Positions 34,981 to 47,529 of a stretch of 64,000 nucleotides of DNA are shown piece by piece. The notes beneath the pieces are model-generated. The model was not told the DNA's origin. It saw only the letters and a program-made list of their open reading frames with translations, and did not search any database. The stretch is from Inia geoffrensis (lineage: Eukaryota; Chordata; Mammalia; Artiodactyla; Iniidae), in the NCBI GenBank assembly GCA_036417435.1, contig CM070910.1, positions 69,906,784 through 69,970,783 on the forward strand. The letters run 5' to 3'. The position numbers and the translations under genes are program-made. Numbering within the stretch: position 1 is the stretch's first letter; every line of letters starts with the position of its first letter.

Positions 34981-36084
34981 AGCACCCAGCGGAGATGGCA
35001 GTGTGGGAAGATATAGAGTTAGCATCTCCCCACAACTAGGGCACCTGCCTGCCACTTGTGGGGGGACTCTGATGCCCAAGAAGACGGGAGGAACCCCAAA
35101 GTGAACCAGTAGGATGTAGAGGGACTGAGCAGGGAGGAGAAGTGGAGGCCAGACAGGACTGGCACTCCTGAGGCCGGGGAGATCAGGAGAGGCAAGCAGG
35201 AGGGACCATCCAGGAGGAACAGGAGAGGAGTGGAGGGTGATTGCCCCGCCCACTCAGGCACAGGGAGCCTGCTGAGCTCCCAGGCTGGTCCCCTGCCCAC
35301 CAAGGCCCACCCCTCCCTGCTGGCTGCATTGGTCCTGGAGGCATAGGAGGGAGGCCAGGGAGATGAGGAGAGGCAGGCGGGAGGGGCCCTCCCAGATCAA
35401 AGACTGTAGGAGCAGGAGAGGAGGGTGTTTGCCCTGCCCACTCAAGCCCAGGAAGCCTGCTGGGCTCCCAGATGAGGTCCCCTGCCCTCTGAGACCAGGG
35501 GTAGGGGTCACGTCTGGGCCCCTTATGTTCCTTGAGCCTAAGCCACACCTCCCACAGCCCCTAGGGCCTTTTCCAGCCCTGTGGGTCCTGAGCATTGGCC
35601 CTACGCACTGCCCAAACCTCACCCTTGCTTAGGTCTTGCCCTCCACAGCCACAGCATCACCTCCACCTTTTTTTTTTTTCCTCCTCCTCTTTTTTACTAT
35701 TGTGGTACTGAGGTACCTTACAGTTGTTGATTCATCTATATTTTTATTTTTACATTCTTTCTAACATATCTGCTAGTTTCCTAGTCTAATTTTATTTTTT
35801 ACTTTGTTTTTTTTTTTTGCCACCCTACACAGCTTGCGGGATCTGGGTTCGTGAGCCTGGGGTCAGGCCTAAAGTCCTGTGGTGGGAGCTCTGAGTCCGA
35901 ACCACTGGACTAACAGAGAACCTCAGACCCCAGGGAATATTCATCAGAATGAGGTCTCATGGAGGTCCTCATCTCAGCACCAAGACCCAGCTCTACCCAA
36001 TAGCCTACAAACTGCAGTGCTGGAAGCCTCAAGCCAAACAACCAGTAAAACAGGAACACAATCCCACTCTAAAAGAAAAAAAAA
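34979..36084 (+). promoter_or_regulatory. L1-B 5' UTR with tandem monomers and SINE-like segment
   Basis: Two related units begin at 35172 (ggccggggagatcaggagag) and 35353 (ggccagggagatgaggagag), 181 bp apart. They share 'agcaggagaggag', 'gcccactca' and 'gcctgctgrgctccca'. The region 35815-35930 reads like a reversed, degenerate CHR-type SINE ('cagcttgcgggatctgggttc', 'gaaccactggactaac'), at the same place as in L1-A. Promoter role is inferred from L1 biology. Confidence 0.75.
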
Positions 36085-36981
36085 ATGAAATGGCAAAAAT
36101 ATATGTCACAGATGAAGGAGCAAGGTAAAAACCTACAAGACCAAATAAATGAAGAGGAAATAGGCAATCTACCTGAAAAAAAATTCAGAGTAATGATAAT
36201 AAAGATGATCCAGAATCTTGTAAATAGAATGGAAGCACAGATTGAGAAAATACATGAAATGTTTATCAAAGATCTAGAAGAACTAAAGAACAAACAAACA
36301 GAGATGAACAACACAATAACTGAAATGAAAAATACACTAGAAAGAATCAATAACAGAATAACTGAGACAGAAGAACGAATAAGTGAGCTGGAAGACAATA
36401 TGGTAGAAATAACTGCCAAGAAGCAGAATAAAGAAAAAAGAATGAAAAGAATGAAGACAATCTCAGAGACCTCTGGAACCACACTAAATGCACCAACATT
36501 TGAATCACAGGGGTCCCAGAACAAACAGAGAAAAAGAAAGGGTCTGAGAAAATATTTGAAGAGATTATAGTGGAAAACTTCCCCAACATGGGAAAGGAAA
36601 CAGTCACCCAAGTGCAGGAAGCACAGAGAGTCCCATACAGGATAAACCCTAGGAAAAACACACAAATATACATATTAATCAAACTAACAAAAATTAAATT
36701 CAAAGAAAAAATATTAAAAGCAGCCAGGGAAAACCAAAAAATAACATACAAAGGAATCCCCATAAGGTTATCGGTGATTTTTCAGTGGAAACTCTGCAGG
36801 CCAAAAGGGAGTGGCAGGATATACTTAAAGTGATGAAAGGGAAAAACCTACAACCAAGATTACTCTACTAAGGATCTCATTCAGATTCAATGGAGAAGTC
36901 AAAAGCTTTTCAGACAAGCAGAAGCTAAGAGAATTCAGCACCACCAAACCAGCTTTACAAATGCTAAAGAAACTTCTCTAA
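36085..36981 (+). pseudogene. L1-B ORF1 relic
   Basis: The frame opens at 36085 and keeps 161 codons of coiled-coil ('NLPEKKFRVMIIKMI', 'RITETEERISELEDNMVEI'), then shifts. The C-terminal domain continues in other frames (36570-36833 and on to a TAA at 36979). At least two frameshifts disable it. Confidence 0.9.
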
Positions 36982-37039
36982 GTGGGAAACACAAGAGAAG
37001 AAAAAGACTCACAAAAACAAACCCAAAACAATTAAGAAA

Positions 37040-40000
37040 ATGGTAATAGGAGCATACATATCGATAATAACCTTGACTGTAAATAGATTAAATGTCCCAA
37101 CCAAAAGACACAGACTAGCTGAATGGATACAAAAACAAGACCCATACATATGCTGTCTACAAGAGACCCACTTCAGACCTAGGGACACATACAGACTGAA
37201 AGTGAAGGGATGGAAGAAGATATTCCATGCAAATGAAAATCAAAAGAAAGCTGGAGTGGCAATACTCATATAAGAGAAAATAGACTTTAAAATAAAGACT
37301 GTTACAAGAGATAAGGAGGGACACCACATAATGATAAAAGGATCAACCCAAGAAGAAGATATAACAATTATAAATGTTTATGCACCCAACATAGGAGCAC
37401 CTCAATACATAAGGCAAATGTTAACAACCATGAAAGAAGAAATCGAGATTAACACAATAATAGTAGGGGACTTTAACACCCTATTTACACCAATGGACAG
37501 ATCATCCAAACAGAAAATAAATTAAAAAAGACAAGCTTTAAATGACACTATAGATCAGGTAGATTTAATTGATATTTATAGAACATTCTACCCAAAAGTG
37601 GCAGAATACACTTTCTCCTCAAGTGCACATGGAGCATTCTCCAGGGTAGATCACATCTTGGGTCACAAATCAAGCCTTGGAAAACTTAAGAAAATTGAAA
37701 CCATATTAAGGATCTTTTCCGACCATGAGGCTCTGAGATTGGAAATCAATTACAGGAAAAAAACTGTAAAAAACACAAATACACAGAGGCTAAACAGTGT
37801 GCTACTAAATAACCAAGAGATCACTGAAGAAAGAAATTAAAAAATACATAGAAACAAATGACAATGAAAACACGACAACCCAAAACCTATGGGATGCAAT
37901 AAAAGCAGTTCTAAGAGGGAAGTTTATGGCAATTCAATCTCACCTCAAGAAACAAGAAAAATCTCAAATAAACAATCTAAGGCTACACTTAAAACAACTC
38001 GAGAAAGAAGAACAAAGAAAACCCAAAGTTAGTAGAAGGAAAGAAATCATAAAGATTAGAGCAGAAATAAATAGAAACAAAGAAACAGTAGCAAAGATCA
38101 ATGAAACTAAAAGCTGGTTCTTTGAGAAGATAAACAAAATTGATAAACCCTTAGCCAGACTCACCAAGAAAAAAAGGGAGAGGAGGCAAATCAAAAAATT
38201 AGAAATGAAAAAGGAGAAATAACATCTGGCACTGCAGAAATACAAAGGATTATAAGAGACTACTACAAACAACTACATGCCAATAAAACGAACAACCATG
38301 AAGAAATGGACAAATTCCTGGAAAGGTACAATTTTCCAATATTGAACCAGGAAGAATTAGAAAATATCAACAGACCTATCACAAGTAATGAAATCGAAAC
38401 CGTAATTAAAAATGTTGCAACAAACAAAAGTCCAGGACCAGATGCCTTCACAGGCAAATTATATGAAACATATAGAGAAGAACTAACACCAATCCTTCTC
38501 AAACTCTTCCAAAATATTGCAGAGGGAGAAACAATCCCAAATTCATTCTACAAAGCCACCATCACCCTGATACCAAAACCAGAAAAAGATATCACAAAAA
38601 CAGACATTATAGACCAATATCACTGATGAACATAGATGCAAAAATCCTGAATAGAATACTAGCAGACAGAATCCAACAGCATATCAAAAGGATCATAGGA
38701 TCATACACCATGATCAAGTGGGATTTATCCCAGGGATGCAAGGATTCTTCAATATACACAAATCAACAATGTGATACACCATAACAACAAAATGAAGAAT
38801 AAAAACTATATGATCATCTCAGTAGATGCAGAAAAAGCTTTTGACATAATTCAACACCGATTTATGACAAAAAACTCTCCAGAGGGCTTCCCTGGTGGCA
38901 CAGTGGTTGAGAGTCCGCCTGCCGATGCAGGGGACACGGGTTCGTGCCCTGGTCTGGGAACATCCCACGTGCCACGGAGTGGCTGGGCCCATGAGTCATG
39001 GTCGCTGGGCCTGCGCGTCCAGAGCCTGTGCTCCGTGACGGGAGAGGCCACAACACTGAGAGGCCCACATACCGCAAAAAAAAAAAAAAAAAAACTCTCC
39101 AGAAAATGGGCATAGAGGGAGCCTACCTCAACATAATAAAGGCCATATATGACAAACCTATAGCAAGCATCATACTCAATAGTGAAAAACTGAAAGCATT
39201 TCCACTAAGATCAGGAAAAAGACAAGGATGTCCACTCCCACCACTCTTATTCAACATAGTTTTGGAAGTCCTAGCCACAGCAATAAGAGAAGAAAAAGAA
39301 AAAAAAGGAATACAAAATGGAAAAGAAGAAGTAAAACTGTCACTATTTGCAGATGACATGATACTATACATAGAAAATCCTAAAGATGCCGCTAGAAAGC
39401 TACTAGAACTAATCAATGAATTTGCTAAGGTTGCAGGATACAAAATTAATGCACAGAAATCTCTGGCATTCCTATACACCAACAACGAAAAATCAGAAAG
39501 AGAAATTAAGGACACACTCCTATTTACCATTTCAACAAAAAGGATAAAATACCTAGGAATAAAACTGCCTAAGGAGGCAAAAGACTTGCACTCAGAAAAC
39601 TATAAAACACTGATGAAAGAAATCGAGGATGACATAAACAGATGGAGAAATATACCATGTTCTTGGATTGGAATAATCAATATTGTGAAAATGACTATAC
39701 TACCCAAAGCAATCTAAAGATTCAATGCAATCCCTATCAAATTACCAATGGCATTCTTCACAGAATTATAAGAAAAATTTTACAATTTGTTTGGAAACAC
39801 AAAAGACCCCAAATAGCCAAAGAAATCTTGAGAAAGAAAAACAGAGTTGGAGGAATCAGGCTTCCCGACTTCAAACTATACCACAAACCTACAGTAATCA
39901 AGACAGTATGGTACTGGCACAAAACCAGAAACACAGCTCAATCTTATAGGATAGAATGCCCAGAGATAAACCCACACACATATGGGCACCTAATTAATGA

Positions 40001-40107
40001 CAAAGGAGGCAAGAACATAAAATGGAGAAAAGACAGCCTCTTCAATAAGTGGTGCTGGGAAAACTGGACAGCTACATGTAAAAGAATGCAATTAGAACAC
40101 TACCTAA
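37040..40107 (+). pseudogene. L1-B ORF2 relic, N-terminal and central part
   Basis: It starts MVIGAYISIITL at 37040. The endonuclease domain has in-frame stops near 37272 and 37524, though the SDH triplet (near 37722) survives. The reverse transcriptase FADD motif is at about 39346-39357. Further stops and frameshifts occur, a SINE splits it at 38884-39088, and L1-C cuts it at 40107. The C-terminal part is at 47530-48490. Confidence 0.92.
38884..39088 (+). mobile_element. CHR-1-like SINE inside L1-B ORF2
   Basis: 'gggcttccctggtggcacagtggttgag', 'cacgggttcgtgccctgg', 'ccacaacactgagaggcccacataccgc' and a long A tail, in sense. The 15-bp target duplication aaaaaactctccaga at 38869-38883 and 39089-39103 is perfect. 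It interrupts the reverse transcriptase region upstream of FADD. Confidence 0.97.
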
Positions 40108-42058
40108 TGGGAGGAGCTACAAGATGGCAGAAGAGTAAGATGTGGAGATCACCTTCCTCCCCACGAATACATCAGAAATACATCTACATGTGAAACAACT
40201 CCTATGGAACAACTACTGAATGCTGGCAGAAGACCTCAGACCTCCCAAAAGGCAAGAAACTCCCCACGTACCTGGGTAGGGTAAAAGAAAAAACAGAGAC
40301 AAAGAATAGGGACAGGACCTGCACCAGTGGGAAGGAGCTGTGAAGGAGGAAAGGTTTCCACACACTAGAAGCTCCTTCGTGGGCGAAGACTGCTGGTGGC
40401 AGAGGGGGGAAGCTTAGGAGCCACAAAGAGAGCACAGCAACAGGGGTGCCGAGGGCAAAGTGGAGAGATTTCCACACAGAGGATTGGTGCCAACCAGCAC
40501 TCACCAGCCCAAGAGGCTTGTCTGCTCACCGGCTGGGGTGGGCGCGGCCTGCGAGCTGAGGCTCGGGCTTAGGAGTTAAGATTGCAGGGAGAGGACTGGG
40601 GTTGGCTGCATGAACACAGCCTGAAGGGGGTTAGTGAGCCACAGCTAGCCAGGCGGGAGCCCGGGAAAAAGTCTGGAGCTGCCGAAGAGACAAGAGACTT
40701 CTTGTCTCTTTGCTTCCTGGTGCGCGAGGAGAGGGCATTAAGAGTGCCATTGAAAGGAGCTCCAGAGACGGGCGTGAGCCACGGCTATCAGCGCGGACCC
40801 CAGAGACGGGCATGGGATGCTGAGGCTGCTGCTACAGCCACCAAGAAGCCTGTGTGCAAGCACAAGTCACTCTCCACACCTCCCCTCATGGGAACCTGTG
40901 CAACCCACCACCGCCAGGGTCCCGTGATCCAGGGACAACTTCCCCGGGAGAACACACGGCACGCCTCAGGCTGGTGCAACATCACGCCGGCCTCTGCTGC
41001 TCACGCTCACCCCACATCCGTACCCCTCCTTCCCCCTGGCCTGAGTGAGCTAGAGTCCCCGAATCAGCTACTCCTTTAACCCCGTCCTGTCTGAGCGAAG
41101 AACAGACACCCTCAGGCGACCTACATGCAGAGGCGGGGCCAAATCCAAAGCTGAGCCCCGGGAGCTGTGAGAACAAAGAAGAGAAAGGGAAATCCCTCCC
41201 AGCAGCCTCAGAAGCAGCGGATTAAATCTCCACAGTCAACTTGATGTACCTTGCATCTGTGGAATATCCGAATAGAGAACAAATCATCCCAAATTGGGGA
41301 GGTGGACTTTGGGAGCAACGATATATATATATTTTTGCCTTTTTCTCTTCTAGTGAGCGTGTATGTTTATGTTTCTGTGTGTGATTTTGTCTGTATAGCT
41401 CTGCTTTTACAATTTGTCCTAGGGTTCTGTCTGACCATTTTTTTTTAATTACTTAAAAATTTTTTTTTCTTAATAATTATTTTTTAGTTTGATAATATTA
41501 TTTTATTTTATTTTATTGTATCTTCCTCTTTCTTTTTTTTTTTCCTCCCTTTTATTCTGAGCCGTGTGGAGGACAAACTCTGGTGCTCCAGCCAGGCGTC
41601 AGGGCTGTGCCACTGAGGTGGGAGAGCCAAGTTAAGGACACAGGTCCACAGGAGACCTCCCAGCTCCACATAATATCAAATGGCAAAAATTTCCCAGAGA
41701 ACTCCATCTCAATGCCAAGACCCAGCTCCACTCAACGACCAGCAAGCTACAGAGCAGGACACCCTATGCCAAACAACTAGCAAGACAGGAAGAAAACCCC
41801 ATCCATTAGCACAGAGGCTGCGTAAAATCATAATAAGGTCACAGACACCCCAAAACACACCACCAGATGTAGACCTGCCCACCAGAAAGACAAGATCCAG
41901 CCTCATCCACCAGAACACAGGCACTAGTCCCCTCCACCAGGAAGCCTACACAACCCACTGAACCAACCTTACCCACTGGGAAAAGACACCAAAAACAATG
42001 GGAACGACGAACATGCAGCCTGAGAAAAGGAGACCCCAAACACAGTAAGATAAGCAAA
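40108..42058 (+). promoter_or_regulatory. L1-C 5' UTR, second type
   Basis: The region starts with 'ggaggagctacaagatggc' and has 'cccacgtacctgggtaggg', a GC-rich middle and a T-rich block (41430-41560) before ORF1. It does not align with the monomer-bearing 5' UTRs of L1-A and L1-B, although the ORFs of the three elements are close. The internal promoter role is inferred. Confidence 0.75.
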
Positions 42059-42946
42059 ATGAGAAGACAGAGAAACACACAGCAGGTGAAGGAGCAAGAT
42101 AAAAACCCACCAGACCTAACAAATCAAGAGGAAATAGGCAGTCTACCTGAAAAAGAATTCAGAATAATGACAGTAAAGATGATCCACAATCTTGGAAACA
42201 GAATGGACAAAATGCAAGAAACATTTAACAAGGATCTAGAAGAACTAAAGAGCAAACAAACAGAGATGAGCAACACAATAAATGAAATTAAAAATCCTCT
42301 AGAAGGGATCAATAGCAGAATAACTGAGGCAGAAGAAGGGATAAGTGACCTGGAAGATAAAATAGTGGAAATAACTACTGCAGAAAATAATAAAAAAGAA
42401 TGAAAAGAATTGAGGACAGTCACAGAGACCTCTGGGACAACATTAAACGCACCAACATTCGAATTATAGGGGTCCCAGAAGAAGAAGAGAAAAAGAAAGG
42501 GACTAAGAAAATATTTGAAGAGATTATAGTGGAGAACTTCCCTACTGGGAAAGGAAATAGTTAATCAAGTCCAGGAAGCACAGAGAGTCCCATACAGGAT
42601 AAATCTAAGGAGAAACACGCCAAGACACATATTAATCAAACTATCAAAAATTAAATACAAAGAACAAATATTAAAAGCAGCAAGGGAAAAACAACAAGTA
42701 ACACACAAGGGAATCCCCATAAAGTTAACAGCTGATCTTTCAGCAGATACTCTGTAAGCCAGAAGGGAGTGGCAGGACATATTTAAAGTGATGAAAGACA
42801 AAAACCTACAACCAAGATTATTCTACCCAGCAAGGACCTCATTCAGATTTGACAGAGAAATTAAAACGTTTACAGACAAGCAAAAGCTAAGAGAATTCAG
42901 CACCACCAAACCAGCTTTACAACAAATGCTAAAGGAACTTCCCTAG
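42059..42946 (+). pseudogene. L1-C ORF1 relic
   Basis: An ATG at 42059 begins a 114-codon frame with the coiled-coil ('RITEAEEGISDLEDKIVEI'). It stops at about 42401 where the ORF should continue, and a shortened 'ttccctactgggaaagg' near 42540 shifts the frame again. The C-terminal text ends at the TAG at 42944. Confidence 0.9.
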
Positions 42947-43004
42947 GTAGGAAACACAAGAGAAGGAAAAGACCTACAATAATAAACCCAAAACAATTAA
43001 GAAA

Positions 43005-46000
43005 ATGGTAATAGGAACATACATATCGATAATTACCTGAAATGTAAATGGATTAAATGCTCCCACCAAAAGACACAGACTGGCTGAATGCATACAAAAA
43101 CAAGACCCAGGCTTTCCTGGTGGTGCAGTGAGAGTCTGCCTGCTGATGCAGCGGACACGGGTTTGTGCCCTGGTCCAGGAGGATCCCACATGCCGCGGAG
43201 CGGCTGGGCCTGTGAGCCATGGCCGCTGAGCCTGCGCGTCTGGAGCCTGTGCTCCACAGCGGGAGAGGCCACAGCAGTGAGAAGTCCGTGTACCGCAAAA
43301 CAACAACAACAACAAAAAAAACAAGACCCATATATATGCTGTCTACAAGAGACCAACTTCAGACCTAGGGACACATACAGACTGAAAGTGGGGGGATGGA
43401 AAAAGGTATTCCATGTAAATGGAAATCAAAAGAAAGCTGGAGTAGCAATTCCCACATCAGACAAAATAGACTTTAAAACAAAGACTATTACAAAAGATAA
43501 GGACACTACAAAATGATCAAGGGATAAATCCAAGAAGAAGATATAAGAATTGTAAATATTTACGCACCCAACATAGGAGCACCTGAATACATAACGCAAA
43601 TGCTAACAGCCATAAAAGGGGAAATCAACAGTAACACAATCATAGTAGGGGACTTTAACACCCCACTTTCACCAACGGACAGATCATCCAAAATGAAAAT
43701 AAATAAGGAAACACAAGCTTTAAATGATACATTACACAGGATGGACTTAATTGATATTTATAGGACATTCTATCCAAAAAGAACAGAATACACATTCTTC
43801 TCAAGTGCTCATGGAACATTCTCCAGGATAGATCATATCTTGGGTCACAAATCAAGCCTTGGTAAATTTAAGAAAATTGAAATCATATCAAGTATCCTTT
43901 CTGACTACAAGGCTATGAGACTAGATATGAATTACAGGAAAAAATCTGTAAGAAATACAAACACATGGAGGCTAAAGAACACACTACTTAATAACCAAGA
44001 GATCACTGAAGAAATCAAAAAGGAAATCAAAAACTACCTAGAAACAAATGACAATGAAAACATGATGACCCAAAACCTATGGGATGTAGCAAAAGCAGTT
44101 CTAAGAGGGAAGTTTATAGCTATACAAGTCTAAATTAAGAAACAAGAAACACCTCAAATAAACAACCTAACCTTACACCTAAAGTAATTAGAGAAAGCAG
44201 AACAAAGAACCCCCAAAGTTAGCAGAAGGAAAGAAATCATAAAGATCAGATCAGAAATACATGAAAAAGAAATGAAGAAAACAATACCAAAGATCAATAA
44301 AACTAAAAGTTTTATTGGTTCTTTGAGAAGATAAACAAAATTGAAAAACCATTAGCCAGACTTATCAAGAAAAAAAGGGAGAAGACTCAAATCAATAGAA
44401 TTAGAAATGAAAAAGGAGAAGTAACAACTGACACTGCAGAAATACAAAGGATCATGCGCGATTACTACAAGCAACTCTATGCCAATAAAAATGGTAAACC
44501 TGGAGGAAACGGACAAATTCTTAGAAATTCACAACCTTCCGAGAATGAACCAGGAATAAATAGAAAATATGAACAGACCAATCACAAGCACTGAAATTGA
44601 AACTGTGCTTAAAAATCTTCCAACAAACAAAAGCCCAGAACAGATGGCTTCACAGGCGAATTCTATCAAACATTTAGAGAAGAGCTAACACCTATCCTTC
44701 TCAAACTCTTCCAAAATATAGCAGAGGGAGGAACTCTCCCAAACTCATTCTACAAGGCCACCATCACTCTGATACCAAAACCAGACAAAGATGTCCCAAA
44801 GAAAGAAAACTACAGGCCAATATCACTGATGAACATAGACGCAAAAATCCTCAACAAAATACTAGCAAACAGAATCCAACAGCACATTAAAAGGATCATG
44901 CATTATGATCAAGTGGGGTTTATTCCAGGAATGCAAGGATTCTTCAATATATGCAGATCAATCAACATGATGCACCAGATTAACAAACTGAAGGAGAAAA
45001 ACCATATGATTATCACAATAGATGCAGAGAAAGCTTTCAACCAAATTCAACACCCATTTATGATAAAAACTCTCCAGCAAGTAGGCATATAGGGAACTTT
45101 CCTCAACATAATAAAGGCCATATATGACAAACCCACAGCCAACATCATCCTCAAAGGTGAAAAACAGAAAGCATTTCCACTAAGATCAGGAACAAGACAA
45201 GGTTGTGCACTCTCACCACTATTTTTCAACCTAGTTTTGGAAGTTTTAGCCACAGCAATCAGAGAAGAAAAAGAAATAAAAGGAATCTAAATTGGAAAAG
45301 AAGAAGTAAAGCTGTCACTGTTTGCAGATGACATGATACTATACACAGAGAATCCTAAAGATGGTACCAGAAAACTACTAGAACTAATCAATGAATTTGG
45401 TAAAGTAGCAGGATACAAAATTAACGCACAGAAATCTCTTCCATTCCTATACACTAATGATAAAAAATATGAAAGTGAAATTAAGAACACACTCCCATTT
45501 ACCATTGCAAGAAAAAGAATTAAATATCTAGGAATAAACCTACCTAAGGAGACAAAAGACTTGTATGCAGAAAATTATAAGACACTGATGATAGAAATTA
45601 AAGATGATACAAATAGATGGAGAGATATACCATGTTCTTGGATTGGAAGATCAATATTGTGAAAATGACTCTACTACCCAAAGCAATCTACAGATTCAAT
45701 GCAATCCCTATCAAACTACCACTGGCATTTTTCACAGAACTAGAACAAAAAATTTCACAATTTGTATGGAAACACAAAAGACCCTGAATAGCCAAAGCAA
45801 TCTTGAGAAAGAAAAATGGAGCTGGAGGAATCAGGCTCCCTGACTTCAGACTATCCTACAAAGCTACAGTAATCAAGACAGTATGATACTGGCACAAAAA
45901 CAGAAATGAGATCAATGGAACAGGATAGAAAGCCCAGAGATAAACCCACGCACATATGGTCACCTTATCTTTGATAAAGGAGGCAAGAATATACAATGGA

Positions 46001-47040
46001 GAAAAGACAGCCTCTCCAATAAGTAGTGCTGGGAAAACTGGACAGCTATATGTAAAAGAATGAAATTAGAACACTCCCTAATACCATACACAAAAATAAA
46101 CTCAAAATGGATTAAAGACCTAAATGTAAGGCCAGACACAATCAAACTCTTAGAGGAAAACATAGGCAGAACACTCTATGACATAAATCACAGCAAGATC
46201 CTTTTTGACCCACCTCTTAGAGAAATGGAAATAAAAACAAAAATAAACAAATGGGACCTAATGAAACTTAAAAGCTTTTGCACAGCAAAGGAAACCATAA
46301 ACAAGACAAAAAGACAATCCTCAGAATGGGAGAAAATATTTGCAAATGAAGCAACTGACAAAGGATTAATCTCCAAAATATACAAGCAGCTCAGGCAGCT
46401 CAATATCAAAAAAACAAACAACCCAACCCAAAAATGGGCAGAAGACGTAAATAGACATTTCTCAAAAGAAGATATACAGATGGCCAACAAAAACATGAAA
46501 TGCTCAACATCATTAATCATTAGAGAAATGTAAATCAAAACTACATTGAGATATCATCTCACACCAGTCAGAATGGCCATCATCAAAAAATCTACAAACA
46601 ATAAATGCTGGAGAGGGTGTGGAGAAAAGGGAACCCTCTTGCACTGTTGGTGGCAATGTAACTTGATACAGCCACTATGGACAACAGTATGGAGATTCCT
46701 TAAAAAACTAAAAATAGAACTACCATATGACCCAGCATTCCCACTACTGGGCATATACCCTGAGAAAACCATAATTCAAAAAGAGTCATGTACCCAAATG
46801 TTCACTGCAGCTCTATTTACAATAGCCAGGATATGGAAGCAACCTAAGTGTCCATCAACAGATGAATGGATAAAGAAGATGTGGCACATATATACAATGG
46901 AATATTACTCAGCCATAAAAAGGAACGAAACTGAGTTATTTGTAGTGAGGTGGATGGACCTAGAATCTGTCATACAGAGTGAAGTAAGTCAGAAAGAGCA
47001 AAACAAATATCGTATGCTAACACATATATATGGAATCAAA
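43005..47040 (+). pseudogene. L1-C ORF2 relic
   Basis: It starts at 43005, with an early TGA ('attacctgaaat', where the relatives have a sense codon). A SINE at 43110-43316 then splits the endonuclease domain. The SDH triplet reads S-D-Y (about 43903), so a catalytic histidine is lost. FADD is at about 45327-45338. The C-terminal knuckle C-x3-C-x7-H-x4-C is intact at 46600-46660. Several frameshifts lie between 44150 and 45660. Confidence 0.93.
43110..43316 (+). mobile_element. CHR-1-like SINE inside L1-C ORF2
   Basis: 'ggctttcctggtggtgcagtg', 'gggtttgtgccctggtcc', 'gcgggagaggccacagcag' and 'ccgtgtaccgc' with a (caa)n/A tail. The 14-bp target duplication aaaaacaagaccca is at 43096-43109 and 43317-43330. 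A few bases are missing just after the A box. Confidence 0.96.
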
Positions 47041-47431
47041 AAAAAAAAAAAGAAAATGGTCAGAAGAACCTAGGGGCTAGGCAGTAATAAAGATGCAGAC
47101 CTACTAGAGAATGGGCTTGAGGATACGGAGAAGGGAAGGGGTAAGCTGGGACAAAGTGAGAGAGTGGCATGGACATATATACATTACCAAATGTAAAACA
47201 GATAGCTAGGGAAGCAGCTGCATAGCACAGGGAGATCAGCTTGGTGCTTTGTGACCACCTAGAGGGGTGGTATAGGGAGGGTGGGAGGGAGGGAGATGTG
47301 GAAGGGAGGAGACGTGGGGACATGTGTCTGTTTGTGGCTAATTTACCTGGTTATAGAGCAGAGGCTAAAACACCATTGTGGAGCAATTATACTCTAATAA
47401 AGAGGTTAAAATAAATTAATTAATTAAAAAA

Positions 47432-47503
47432 ATAAGTGTTAACATGGTGTAAATTGCACCCAGAATTACATTAAATAATTTATGCCAAGCAAACATGAGA
47501 GAG
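47432..47503 (+). other. Candidate 3'-transduced sequence of L1-C
   Basis: About 70 bp (from 'aagtgttaacatgg' to 'caaacatgagagag') lie between the normal L1 3' end with a poor A-rich tail and a second A-run followed at once by the target duplication. This is the layout left when an L1 transcript reads past its own weak poly-A signal at its source locus and carries flanking DNA along. Confidence 0.6.
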
Positions 47504-47529
47504 AAAAAAAAAAAAAGAATACTACTTAA

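Larger units (their letters stand above)
40108..47516 (+). mobile_element. L1-C: full-length LINE-1 nested in L1-B, with extra 3' sequence
   Basis: The 5' end is 'tgggaggagctacaagatggcag' at 40108; then come a 1.95-kb 5' UTR unlike that of L1-A/B, ORF1, ORF2 and a 3' UTR. After the normal end ('ctctaataaagag...aattaattaaaaaaat', about 47431), some 70 bp of unrelated sequence and a second A-run (47504-47516) follow. Flanks gaacactacctaa (40095-40107) and gaatactacttaa (47517-47529) are a 13-bp target duplication with two C/T differences. It is dead (stops and frameshifts in both ORFs). Confidence 0.93.
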
